A stretch of DNA of 12,854 nucleotides from an uncultured Chitinophagaceae bacterium (GCA_946885665.1 CAMPGT010000103.1:1-12854), one strand, 5' to 3'; positions 1 through 6,961 are shown, counted from the stretch's first letter. The notes: generated by a model from the sequence alone, not told the origin. Numbers and translations: made by a program.

Positions 1-91
1 AAATTATTCAGATTAAATTATAAAGTAAAAAAATGAATTAGAACCTCAAAACACATTCAATTAATTTGCAACAGGCAAACACCTCTATTAT

Positions 92-2191
92 ATGTACTTG
101 AAAGAAGAAGTTATCAAACTGGAGAAGCAGACCAGGCAACTGCTGGATGAAGAGAAAAATGGAATCGCCCCGCAAAAGACAGGAGCATTAAGAGAGGTTT
201 TAAAGTTTCACGAATACAGGTATTACATAGAAAACGACCCCCTGATTGCCGATGGAGAGTACGACAAGCTGTACAAGCAACTGGAAAAAATAGAGGCGGA
301 GAACCCCTCATTGATTACTGCCGACTCGCCCACACAGCGCGTGGCAACCATACTCACAAAAGAATTTTTCACGGTTCCCCACCTCGTTCCCATGCTGTCG
401 CTGGAAAACTCGTACAACGAAGATGACCTGCGCGACTGGGACAGGAAAGCGAGAGAATTATCGGGTCTTGGCGATATTGAATATTGCGTGGAACCAAAGT
501 TCGACGGAGCGAGCATCTCACTGGTTTATGAAGACGACCGGCTGCTGCGGGGTGTTACACGTGGAGATGGAATAGAAGGCGATGACATTACCACCAACAT
601 CAGGCAGGTAAGGTCCGTGCCCCTGTCGGCGCCTTTTTCAAAATACGGCATCCAGCAGATCGAGATAAGGGGAGAGGTGATGATGAACAAAACCAACTTT
701 AAAAAATACAACGACTGGCTGGCCGGACAAAACATCCCTCCACTGGCAAATCCACGCAACGCCGCAGCAGGATCGTTACGCATCAAGGACCCGAGTGAAG
801 TGAAGAGAAGAAATCTCGAAGCTTTCCTCTATCACATCAGTTATGTAAACCTTAGTAATAATAAGAAGGACATGCCGCCGCAGCTCTCCACACATGGCGG
901 ATCCTTGGAATTCCTGTGGCAACTGGGCTTCAGAACACCCGAAAAAGAGAAGAAAGTGGTGAAGGGAATCGAAAAGGTGATTCGCTATTGTGAGGAGTAT
1001 GAAGTAAAGCGCGACGAACTGCCTTATGAAATAGACGGGATGGTGATTAAAGTGAACGATTACGATTTGCAGGACAGGCTTGGCATGACGACGCATCATC
1101 CACGCTGGGCGATGGCGTTCAAATTCAAGGCACGCCAGGCCACCAGCAAATTACTGAGTGTAGAGTTCCAGGTGGGAAGAACAGGCTCGATCACACCCGT
1201 TGCCAAAATCGAGCCCGTACCCATTGGCGGCGTGGTTGTGGGCTCCATTTCGCTGTTCAACGAAGAGGTGATCAGGGAGAAGGACCTGCTGATCGGCGAT
1301 ACGGTACTCGTAGAAAGAGCAGGAGATGTGATACCTTATATTGTTAAGTCGCTCGCCGACGTACGGACCGGGAAAGAAAGTCCCATCCGGTTCCCGACGA
1401 AGTGCCCCGTATGCAATGACCCACTCGTAAAGCCTGAAGGGGAGGCGGTGTGGCGGTGCGTCAATATCGGTTGCCCCGCCCAGGTAGTGGAAAGGATCAT
1501 CCACTTTGCCAGCAAGGATGCGATGGATATCCGGGGCTTTGGCGATGCAATTGTTAAAAAATTTTATGAACTGGGCTTTATCAGCGATGTGCCCGGCATT
1601 TACCGGTTGCCGTATGATAAGATCAGGGGACTGGAGGGATTTGGAGAAAAAAGTATTTCCAATCTTTCTGCGGCCATTGAAAAATCGAAGCAACAGCCGC
1701 TTCACCGGCTCATTTATGCATTGGGAATTAGGTATGTAGGAGAAACTACGGCAAAAGTGCTGGCCAATTCGGTGAAGCATATTTCGGAGTTCAATAATTT
1801 TTCGGCAGATGATTTATTGCAATTGGAAGACGTTGGTCCAAAAGTTGCCGGGAGCATATACCAGTTCTTTCATATCAGGGACAACATGAAAATGCTGGAA
1901 CAGCTTGACGAACTGGGCGTTTGCCTCGAAAACAAGAAGAAGCACCACGATGGGTCGGGCAACCTCAACGGCCAAACCTTTCTCTTTACGGGTACGCTTC
2001 CCACGTTAAAAAGAAGCGAGGCCGAGGAAATGGTCGAAAAGAACGGTGGCAAGCTTTTGGGAAGCGTGAGCAGCAAGCTGACCTACCTGGTTACAGGTGA
2101 TGACGCAGGCTCCAAACTGGAAAAAGCCAAAAAAATAGGTACTGTACGGATAATCAACGAAAAAGAATTCCTTACGTTAATCAATAAGTGA
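92..2191 (+). CDS. ligA: NAD-dependent DNA ligase LigA
   Basis: It seals nicks in duplex DNA with NAD+ as adenylate donor, in replication and repair. The 699-residue product has the full family architecture. An Ia-type N-terminal region contains YYIENDPLIADGEYDKLY (about 44-61). The adenylation motif KFDG places the nucleophilic lysine at K136, and RGDGIEGDD follows at 157-165. An OB fold lies around 350-425. A four-cysteine zinc site is formed by C438, C441, C456 and C461. Helix-hairpin-helix repeats occupy about 475-610, with GFGEKS and LEDVGPKVA visible, and a BRCT domain runs from about 624 to the end. Length is slightly above E. coli LigA (671), mostly from extra N-terminal residues and a loop near 255-265. 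The ATG start leaves a normal Ia domain. No Shine-Dalgarno is visible, as expected in Bacteroidota. A poor promoter-like TTAATTTG sits at 61-68. The gene appears intact; identification is very secure. Confidence 0.98.
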   Translation: MYLKEEVIKLEKQTRQLLDEEKNGIAPQKTGALREVLKFHEYRYYIENDPLIADGEYDKLYKQLEKIEAENPSLITADSPTQRVATILTKEFFTVPHLVPMLSLENSYNEDDLRDWDRKARELSGLGDIEYCVEPKFDGASISLVYEDDRLLRGVTRGDGIEGDDITTNIRQVRSVPLSAPFSKYGIQQIEIRGEVMMNKTNFKKYNDWLAGQNIPPLANPRNAAAGSLRIKDPSEVKRRNLEAFLYHISYVNLSNNKKDMPPQLSTHGGSLEFLWQLGFRTPEKEKKVVKGIEKVIRYCEEYEVKRDELPYEIDGMVIKVNDYDLQDRLGMTTHHPRWAMAFKFKARQATSKLLSVEFQVGRTGSITPVAKIEPVPIGGVVVGSISLFNEEVIREKDLLIGDTVLVERAGDVIPYIVKSLADVRTGKESPIRFPTKCPVCNDPLVKPEGEAVWRCVNIGCPAQVVERIIHFASKDAMDIRGFGDAIVKKFYELGFISDVPGIYRLPYDKIRGLEGFGEKSISNLSAAIEKSKQQPLHRLIYALGIRYVGETTAKVLANSVKHISEFNNFSADDLLQLEDVGPKVAGSIYQFFHIRDNMKMLEQLDELGVCLENKKKHHDGSGNLNGQTFLFTGTLPTLKRSEAEEMVEKNGGKLLGSVSSKLTYLVTGDDAGSKLEKAKKIGTVRIINEKEFLTLINK

Positions 2192-2237
2192 AGATGTGCG
2201 AAAATAAAGGCTCCGTCTTTTGGAGTTAATTATTAGA

Positions 2238-2266
2238 TTGTATGTCTTCACTATTTACTAACTTTT
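2238..2266 (+). promoter_or_regulatory. Candidate Bacteroidota-type promoter for the NUMOD4/HNH gene
   Basis: TTG at 2238-2240 and TAACTTTT at 2259-2266 are separated by 18 bases, close to the TTTG-N19-TAnnTTTG pattern used by the primary sigma factor of Bacteroidota (the last base is T instead of G). A start point about 5-8 bases further on would leave a 5' UTR of roughly 10 bases before the ATG at 2282. This would uncouple the gene from ligA, 90 bases upstream. Confidence 0.4.
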
Positions 2267-2281
2267 AAAAACAACGCAAAG

Positions 2282-2839
2282 ATGAAAAAAGCATCCGGAG
2301 AAACATGGAAACCTTTGCAGTTTAACGGTTGGAAGCACCTTCGCAAAAAATATGCCCTGTCATCACTGGGCCGCATCGCCAGTTATACGGACAACATCGA
2401 AACAGATGGAAAACTGTTGCAGGGGTCTTTAACAACTGGTTACAAGACACTGAACCTTCACAGGCCGGGCGACAACGGTACATTGTACATTCACCGGGAG
2501 ATTGCAAGATTGTTTTTGCCCAAACCGTCTTCGAAGGCAAAATATGTCATTCACGTGAACCACAACAAGCTCGACAATTCGGTAAAAAACCTGAAGTGGG
2601 CCACCCTCGAAGAAATGATTCAGCACCAGCAGAAAAGCCCTGCGAAAATTGCCTATAAAAAAGTACAGGCCAACAGGAATGTCGGCCTGAAACTAAATGC
2701 CAACCAGGTAAAGAGCATTAAGAAAATGCTTGATGATTCAAGGAGAAAACTAACCATCAAAAAGCTGGCTGAAAAATTTGGCGTCAGCGAAATGACCATG
2801 TACCGCATCAAGAGCGGAGAGAACTGGGCGAGGGTCTGA
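2282..2839 (+). CDS. NUMOD4 / HNH-type protein with C-terminal helix-turn-helix
   Basis: A 185-residue protein with three recognisable parts. Residues about 9-35 resemble NUMOD4, a DNA-binding module of homing endonucleases: a tryptophan-rich start, then YALSSLGRIAS. Residues about 68-110 resemble an HNH_3-type nuclease core: IHREIARLFLP with H71, then HVNHNKLDNSVKNLKWAT with H91, H94, N99 and N103. Residues about 137-183 form a resolvase-like helix-turn-helix containing IKKLAEKFGVSEMTMYRIKSG. Such proteins are known as free-standing homing-endonuclease relatives, and some members may act only as DNA-binding regulators. The core His and Asn residues remain, so nuclease activity is possible but not shown. 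No intron, intein or inserted gene is seen around it. It lies 90 bp after ligA and its stop abuts the asd stop with no spacer. Family assignment is fairly secure, biological role unknown. Confidence 0.8.
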   Translation: MKKASGETWKPLQFNGWKHLRKKYALSSLGRIASYTDNIETDGKLLQGSLTTGYKTLNLHRPGDNGTLYIHREIARLFLPKPSSKAKYVIHVNHNKLDNSVKNLKWATLEEMIQHQQKSPAKIAYKKVQANRNVGLKLNANQVKSIKKMLDDSRRKLTIKKLAEKFGVSEMTMYRIKSGENWARV

Positions 2840-3850
2840 TCAATTCAACAATCCCCTGCCGGCCAGGTATTCCGCGATCTGCACCGCATTGGTTGCTGCG
2901 CCTTTTCTCAAATTATCGCTGACGATCCACATGTTAAGCGTGTTGGGCTGCGTTTCATCTCTTCTTAACCGGCCCACAAATACTTCGTCTTTATCATGTG
3001 CATCCATTGGCATGGGGTATCGCTGCGCGGCTGGGTCGTCCACCACCACTACGCCTGTGGAAGAGGATAGTATTGCTTTCACCTCGTCAAGATCGAAGTC
3101 GTTTGCAAACTCCACGTTTACGCTTTCGCTGTGCCCGCCCATCACCGGAATGCGCACTGTGGTTGAAGTCACTTTGATGCTGTCATCGCGCATGATCTTG
3201 ATGGTTTCATTCACCATTTTCATCTCTTCTTTCGTGTACCCGTTATCAAGAAACACATCTATCTGCGGGATGGCGTTCATGTCGATGGGATATTTGTACG
3301 CCATCGGATATTCACCGTTGGTGCCTTTCATCGATTTGCTTCTTTCACCCATTAGCTGGTCAACGGCCTTCTTGCCTGTTCCGGTAACACTTTGGTAGGT
3401 GGATACAACGATCCTTTTGATCTTGTATTTTTTATGAAGGGGGTTGAGCGCCACCACCATCTGGATGGTTGAACAGTTGGGGTTGGCGATGATCTTGTCG
3501 GCCGGTGTGAGCGCATCGGCGTTTATTTCGGGAACCACGAGTTTCTTGGCAGGATCCATCCTCCAGGCCGAAGAATTGTCGATAACGGTGATGCCTGCTT
3601 CAGCGAATTTTGGCGCCCATTCAAGAGAGGTGCTGCCGCCGGCCGAAAAAATAGCCACGGCGGGCTTTGCAGCGATGGCTGCCTGCATGCTTACTACCTT
3701 GTAGGGTTTGCCTTCGAAAAGCACTTCTTTGCCCACGGATTTCTCTGAAGCTACCGGAATCAATTCCGTAACAGGAAATTTTCTTTCTGACAGTACCTGT
3801 AACATTTTGGTACCTACAAGACCGGTGGCACCAACAACTGCGACTTTCAT
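2840..3850 (-). CDS. asd: Aspartate-semialdehyde dehydrogenase
   Basis: It reduces aspartyl-4-phosphate to aspartate-4-semialdehyde with NADPH. This is the branch point leading to lysine/diaminopimelate on one side and homoserine, threonine and methionine on the other. From the chosen ATG the product is 336 residues. It has the Rossmann motif GATGLVG (7-13), the active-site cysteine C126 in NPNCSTIQ, and the RIPVMGGHSE motif with R233 and the catalytic histidine H240. The frame is open 15 bases further upstream to another ATG at 3865. The start at 3850 is preferred because AAAGGAGG (3862-3855) lies 4 bases before it and because homologues begin directly at MKVAVVGATG. The upstream ATG sits in a hairpin that overlaps this ribosome-binding region. 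It is apparently a single-gene transcript that converges on the HNH gene. Upstream is a leader with a Thr/Lys-rich peptide and a terminator, so transcription attenuation is the likely control. Confidence 0.97.
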   Translation of the reverse strand: MKVAVVGATGLVGTKMLQVLSERKFPVTELIPVASEKSVGKEVLFEGKPYKVVSMQAAIAAKPAVAIFSAGGSTSLEWAPKFAEAGITVIDNSSAWRMDPAKKLVVPEINADALTPADKIIANPNCSTIQMVVALNPLHKKYKIKRIVVSTYQSVTGTGKKAVDQLMGERSKSMKGTNGEYPMAYKYPIDMNAIPQIDVFLDNGYTKEEMKMVNETIKIMRDDSIKVTSTTVRIPVMGGHSESVNVEFANDFDLDEVKAILSSSTGVVVVDDPAAQRYPMPMDAHDKDEVFVGRLRRDETQPNTLNMWIVSDNLRKGAATNAVQIAEYLAGRGLLN

Positions 3851-3878
3851 GGATCCTCCTTTCATCCCCTATCGGGGA
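3851..3878 (-). promoter_or_regulatory. Strong Shine-Dalgarno and adjacent hairpin at the asd start
   Basis: On the - strand AAAGGAGG (3862-3855) stands 4 bases before the ATG at 3850. Immediately upstream, TCCCC and GGGGA (3878-3874 and 3869-3865) form a 5-bp GC-rich hairpin with loop GATA. Strong Shine-Dalgarno sequences are rare in Bacteroidota, whose ribosomes mostly ignore them. This one decides the start codon here. A role in translational control is only inference. Confidence 0.6.
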
Positions 3879-3898
3879 AGTTTTTAATGATGAATGAA

Positions 3899-3925
3899 TA
3901 AAAAAGCCTTCCTGTTGAGGAAGGC
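3899..3925 (-). terminator. Intrinsic terminator (attenuator) upstream of asd
   Basis: Read on the - strand, GCCUUCCU (3925-3918) pairs perfectly with AGGAAGGC (3913-3906) over 8 bp around a CAAC loop, followed at once by six U (3905-3900). This is a textbook Rho-independent terminator. It lies about 50 bases before the asd start and points toward it. No full-length gene lies upstream on this strand to need termination, so it most likely acts as a conditional attenuator of asd itself. Confidence 0.85.
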
Positions 3926-3965
3926 CGTATATTTTATCATACAAAAAAATACTCTCAGCCTTCCC
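3906..3965 (-). promoter_or_regulatory. Mutually exclusive antiterminator/terminator of the asd leader
   Basis: Three segments on the - strand share complementarity: A, GGGAAGGC (3965-3958); B, GCCUUCCU (3925-3918); C, AGGAAGGC (3913-3906). A and C are near-identical copies that compete for B. A:B forms 8 pairs (one G-U) and encloses a small A/U hairpin, GUAU-UUUU against AAAA-U-AUAC. B:C forms the terminator. Segment A consists of the last codons of the leader peptide. A ribosome finishing the peptide therefore covers A and permits termination, while one stalled in the Thr/Lys run about 15-30 bases earlier leaves A free to pair with B and lets transcription reach asd. The pairings are visible in the sequence; the switching is inferred from known attenuators. 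Confidence 0.8.
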
Positions 3966-4011
3966 GTTGGAAATGCTTCTTAGTAAACTTTGTATTTTTC
4001 GTTGTTTGCAT
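3955..4011 (-). CDS. Thr/Lys-rich leader peptide of the asd attenuator
   Basis: An 18-codon ORF with ATG start and TGA stop encodes MQTTKNTKFTKKHFQREG. Residues 3-12 contain four Thr and four Lys (ACA, ACG, ACA, ACT; AAA, AAG, AAG, AAG). It begins 8 bases after the -7 box of a strong promoter. It ends inside the segment that competes for the terminator arm, 30 bases before the terminator. In known leader peptides (thrL, hisL, trpL) the enriched codons match the end products of the controlled pathway. Asd serves both threonine and lysine synthesis, so the composition fits exactly. The peptide probably has no function except as a stalling track. It would normally be missed by gene callers because of its size. 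Translation is not proven. Confidence 0.8.
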   Translation of the reverse strand: MQTTKNTKFTKKHFQREG

Positions 4012-4018
4012 TGGGTGC

Positions 4019-4050
4019 CAAAAGTAGCTGACAATTCGAATTATACCAAA
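4019..4050 (-). promoter_or_regulatory. Bacteroidota-type promoter of the asd leader
   Basis: On the - strand TTTG (4050-4047) and TACTTTTG (4026-4019) are separated by 20 bases. The second box matches TAnnTTTG at all fixed positions. The expected start point, about 5-8 bases past the box, falls at roughly 4014-4011, right at the leader-peptide ATG. The spacer contains the 10-bp palindrome AATTCGAATT (4033-4042), which could be chance or an operator. Confidence 0.7.
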
Positions 4051-4125
4051 AAATAATGTTTTTTTCTTACTTGCCGGCTGTGTTTTAACGTTGGTTTCGA
4101 TGCAGGGGTGCAGGAATTTTGTGAA

Positions 4126-5037
4126 ATGATGAAATGCATTTTTACGATTTATGTTTTGCTCCCTGCAGCTTCCATTTTGCAGGCGCAGGACACGATTCCG
4201 CTGGTGATCAATGAAGTATTGTTCAATCCGGCAAAAGGAGGATACGATTACGTTGAATTATGTAATACGGGTGCCGATTCTGTTGACCTCAGCGAAATTT
4301 TTATCGGCAACCGTGATGTCACGCAGGATGTCGCATCGCTCAGGCCGGTGAGCCGGGAAAGATTAATGCTCGGCCCGCGCAGTTTTGCCGTTCTCACGGC
4401 CAATGAAAAATGGCTGAAGCTGCAATATCATGTGCCTTCGGGCGCACTGGTTTGCCATATATCACAGATGCCGTCCTATGCCGACGATGAAGGTGCCGTT
4501 GTTCTCTGCGATGCGAAGGATACGGCCGTTATAGATGAGCTGAGATATTCCGACGAGTGGCACTTTCCACTGCTTGACGACCCATCCGGAGTTTCGCTGG
4601 AGCGGGTAAATTTCCTGGCGCCAACGCAGGACAGAAATAACTGGATGTCTGCCTCGTCGGCTTCCGGCTATGGCACTCCCGGCGGGCGGAATTCGCAATT
4701 CAGAGCCGACTTGACGGGCAGCGGAGAGGTAAAGGTGAGCCCGAAAATTTTCAGTCCCGACAATGACGGTTTAAACGACTTTGCAACACTAGTGTTGCAA
4801 ATGAAGGAGGCGGGGTGCATTGCCAACACCTATATCTACGATGCAAGCGGCAGAAGAATAAGGTACCTGGTAAAGAATGCAACGCTGGGAACATCTAATC
4901 AATTTATTTGGAATGGGTTTGATGATCAGGCGACAAGGGTGGCGAAGGGCGCGTATATTGTTTATACGGAGATTTTCAACCTGCAGGGATATTCCAGGAA
5001 ATTCAAAAATATGGTTGTGGTGTATTATAGAAGGTGA
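4126..5037 (+). CDS. Secreted lamin-tail-domain protein with FlgD-like C-terminal domain
   Basis: A 303-residue exported protein of unknown specific role. The start ATG at 4126 is chosen because it begins a clean signal peptide (MMKCIFTIYVLLPAASILQA, cleavage about residue 20). An in-frame GTG at 4108 would add six residues and ATG 4129 is also possible. Residues about 25-190 resemble a lamin tail domain: LVINEVLFNPAKGGYDYVEL, then GVSLERVNF, and the end motif WMSASSASGYGTPGGRNSQ, common in Bacteroidota surface proteins. Residues about 203-300 resemble the FlgD-like/gliding-associated Ig fold, with KIFSPDNDGLNDF, YIYDASGRRIRYL, WNGFDD and GAYIVY. It may be an extracellular adhesive or structural protein. 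A recognisable type IX secretion sorting domain is not clear. Its stop is 7 bases from the convergent gldD stop. A 22-bp perfect palindrome lies at the domain junction. Confidence 0.8.
   Translation: MMKCIFTIYVLLPAASILQAQDTIPLVINEVLFNPAKGGYDYVELCNTGADSVDLSEIFIGNRDVTQDVASLRPVSRERLMLGPRSFAVLTANEKWLKLQYHVPSGALVCHISQMPSYADDEGAVVLCDAKDTAVIDELRYSDEWHFPLLDDPSGVSLERVNFLAPTQDRNNWMSASSASGYGTPGGRNSQFRADLTGSGEVKVSPKIFSPDNDGLNDFATLVLQMKEAGCIANTYIYDASGRRIRYLVKNATLGTSNQFIWNGFDDQATRVAKGAYIVYTEIFNLQGYSRKFKNMVVVYYRR
4780..4801. repeat. 22-bp perfect palindrome inside the lamin-tail gene
   Basis: TTTGCAACACT followed directly by its exact reverse complement AGTGTTGCAAA. It lies within codons 219-226, at the start of the C-terminal domain. 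The symmetry has no central loop, which suits a dimeric protein-binding site or cruciform better than a terminator, and no U-tract follows. Confidence 0.75.
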
Positions 5038-5044
5038 TAAACAA

Positions 5045-5647
5045 CTACTGTCGCCACTTCAGCGAATTGATCAAATGCTTCATGTCCTGTTCCAGAAACT
5101 CGTTCACCATTCCCAGCGAGTCTGCATTGGGGGTGGCATTGAAATAAAGCGCTCCCCGTAAAAAGTGCTTAACGGAATCGGTAACGAAAAACTGTTTGGC
5201 AGTGGCCGCATTGCCGCCTACTTCGAAAAAAATCCCCGAAACGCCGTTGGGCGTCTGCATCAGCGAATCGCGGATGGCCGTTGCCTTAGCGCTGTGCTTG
5301 TAAGTAAGCCTGAAGGCGTCATCAACAAGCTTGTCGAATTTATTTATCCCTATTTCCTTGTAGCTCATGTATATCTTTCCGTTCAATGAAGGGAAGTCGA
5401 TATTGATCCAATAGGGATTTTCGGGCCTTTCTTCAAAGTAGGAAGTGTCGCGAATGATGTTTCCGTACACGGGATATTCGAATGAATAGGGAAAATTTTC
5501 ATTGTCGAAAAGTTGGTACTCGTGTTTTGGCAGATCGATTTTAAAATATCCCCGTGGCCTGATAATGTAATCGCTGTTGCACGAAATAAGCAGGAATAAA
5601 AATAAACAGCACATAAAGCCTGTCAATACTTGCCGTTCATTTTTCAT
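5045..5647 (-). CDS. gldD: Gliding motility lipoprotein GldD
   Basis: GldD is a lipoprotein required for gliding and type IX secretion in Flavobacterium johnsoniae; its exact biochemical role is not settled. The 200-residue product begins with a lipoprotein signal peptide, with lipobox LLISC and lipidation cysteine C23. It then shows the GldD-type sequence: RPRGYFKIDLPKHEYQ (about 31-46), FPYSFEYPVYG, PYWINIDFPSLNGKIYMSYK and FEVGGNAATAKQFFVTDSVKHFLRGALYF (about 142-170). It follows gldE by 11 bases on the same strand and is almost certainly co-transcribed with it, the last gene of the mutY-ssb-gldE-gldD block. It looks complete. Many Chitinophagaceae carry gldD without visible gliding, so motility cannot be concluded from it. 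Confidence 0.95.
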   Translation of the reverse strand: MKNERQVLTGFMCCLFLFLLISCNSDYIIRPRGYFKIDLPKHEYQLFDNENFPYSFEYPVYGNIIRDTSYFEERPENPYWINIDFPSLNGKIYMSYKEIGINKFDKLVDDAFRLTYKHSAKATAIRDSLMQTPNGVSGIFFEVGGNAATAKQFFVTDSVKHFLRGALYFNATPNADSLGMVNEFLEQDMKHLINSLKWRQ

Positions 5648-5658
5648 AAGGACGCAAT

Positions 5659-6957
5659 TTACGAGTGGTGCACGATGGCTTTTACTTTTTTAATTCGGTT
5701 GCGGTCGACCTCCATGATGATGAACTCAAAATCGCCGATGCTGACGGTGTCATCTACTTTCGGAATTTCGCCTGCCACTTCCAGGATGAGCCCCGCGAGC
5801 GAATCGCTTTCACCTTTCACTGAATCGAAGGTGTCGGCTGGAAGGGACATGATGCCAGCCACTTCATTCACCATGATGCCGCCTTCAAATATGTAAGTGT
5901 TTTCGTCGAGTTTTGTATTGATCGTTTCCTCGTCATCAAATTCGTCTTTGATGTCGCCAATGATTTCTTCGAGAATGTCTTCGAGGGTAACGATGCCGCT
6001 GGTTCCCCCGAACTCATCAACTACAACGGCAAAGTGAATTCTTTTGGTTTGAAATTCTTTGAGGAGGTCCTCTATGTATTTCTGTTCATGAACAAAGTAA
6101 GGTGTGCGGAGAACGGTATGCCAGTTGAAGTTATCGGGTTCATTTAAATACAGCAGCAGGTCTTTTGTGTGGATCATGCCTGCGATATCGTCGAGGCTCC
6201 CTTTGTATACCGGCAGGCGGGAATAGTGCAGTTCCTCTACTCTTTTTTTAACCTCGCCGAAATTCATGTTGTAATCGATGCCACTTACGTCGAGGCGGGT
6301 GCGCATGATCTGTTTAACCGTAATGTCGCTGAATTTATAAATGCCGGTGAGGATGCGTTGTTCGTCTTCTTCCTGTACTGTTGATTTTATGGCTGCTTCC
6401 AACTGTTGTTGTGAGTACGCCCTGGATGCGCGGCCGCCCATAGATTTTTCTATGCTTTCCGACATGCTCATAAGGCGCGTGCCGATGCGGTTAAAAAGAA
6501 GGTAAAGGATTTCGACGAGGTAGGAGGCCTCGTAAGCAAACCTCAGGTTATTTTGGGTAGCCCTCACCTTTGGCAGCACTTCACCGAACAGCACGACGAG
6601 TGAGGTGATGACGACAACTTTTATTCCCAGCAACACCAGGCGCTGCCACAGGAAAACCTGTTCGATAATATGAATTTCATCGATCAGCACATTGAGGAGG
6701 ATGATGGCCGCTATATTGACAAAGCTGTTCCCGATCATCAGGGATGCCAGCAGCGTTTTGGGTTCCTCAAGCAGGTTGGCTATCCGTTTCCACCCCGGAT
6801 CCTGTTTTGTTTTAAGGAGGTTAACATCGCGGTAGGTGAGAGAAAAAAACGCCACTTCGGCTCCCGAGATAAAAAAGGAGAGAATCAGTAGAACGATCAC
6901 GGAAAGAGCGAGCAGTATTGTAACCTGGGTATTTGCCACGAGGAACAATGGATACAT
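5659..6957 (-). CDS. gldE: Gliding motility-associated membrane protein GldE (CNNM/CBS/CorC type)
   Basis: An inner-membrane protein of the HlyC/CorC family, associated with GldD and known to support gliding. From ATG 6957 it is 432 residues. The N-terminal CNNM region has hydrophobic segments at about 9-32 (followed by SGAEVAFFSL), 69-92, 106-128 and 144-158. Two CBS domains lie at about 219-268 and 282-340, the second with FAVVVDEFGGTSGIVTLEDILEEIIG. A CorC/HlyC transporter-associated domain runs from about 350 to 430. The frame continues upstream to a TTG at 6996, which would add 13 residues. ATG 6957 is preferred because a 17-codon ORF (6962-7015) overlaps the TTG and stops 4 bases before this ATG, but the start is not certain. 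Relatives are proposed Mg2+/Co2+ efflux proteins; the transported ion, if any, cannot be read here. Confidence 0.93.
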   Translation of the reverse strand: MYPLFLVANTQVTILLALSVIVLLILSFFISGAEVAFFSLTYRDVNLLKTKQDPGWKRIANLLEEPKTLLASLMIGNSFVNIAAIILLNVLIDEIHIIEQVFLWQRLVLLGIKVVVITSLVVLFGEVLPKVRATQNNLRFAYEASYLVEILYLLFNRIGTRLMSMSESIEKSMGGRASRAYSQQQLEAAIKSTVQEEDEQRILTGIYKFSDITVKQIMRTRLDVSGIDYNMNFGEVKKRVEELHYSRLPVYKGSLDDIAGMIHTKDLLLYLNEPDNFNWHTVLRTPYFVHEQKYIEDLLKEFQTKRIHFAVVVDEFGGTSGIVTLEDILEEIIGDIKDEFDDEETINTKLDENTYIFEGGIMVNEVAGIMSLPADTFDSVKGESDSLAGLILEVAGEIPKVDDTVSIGDFEFIIMEVDRNRIKKVKAIVHHS

Positions 6958-6961
6958 CGCC

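Noticed and set aside
1151..1780. 209-codon frame antisense to ligA.
   Set aside because: It lies wholly inside ligA, shows no recognisable domain, and is a typical shadow of a coding frame.
2204..2226. Possible ligA terminator, GGCTCC paired with GGAGTT.
   Set aside because: The stem is 6 bp with two G-U pairs and no proper U-tract.
3950..3960. CTGAGA motif in the asd leader (- strand), as in the TPP riboswitch.
   Set aside because: The other conserved TPP segments are missing, and the bases are explained as the last codons and stop of the leader peptide.
3621..4034. 137-codon - strand frame running through the asd leader into asd.
   Set aside because: It overlaps asd in another frame, has no domain, and crosses the promoter, leader and terminator.
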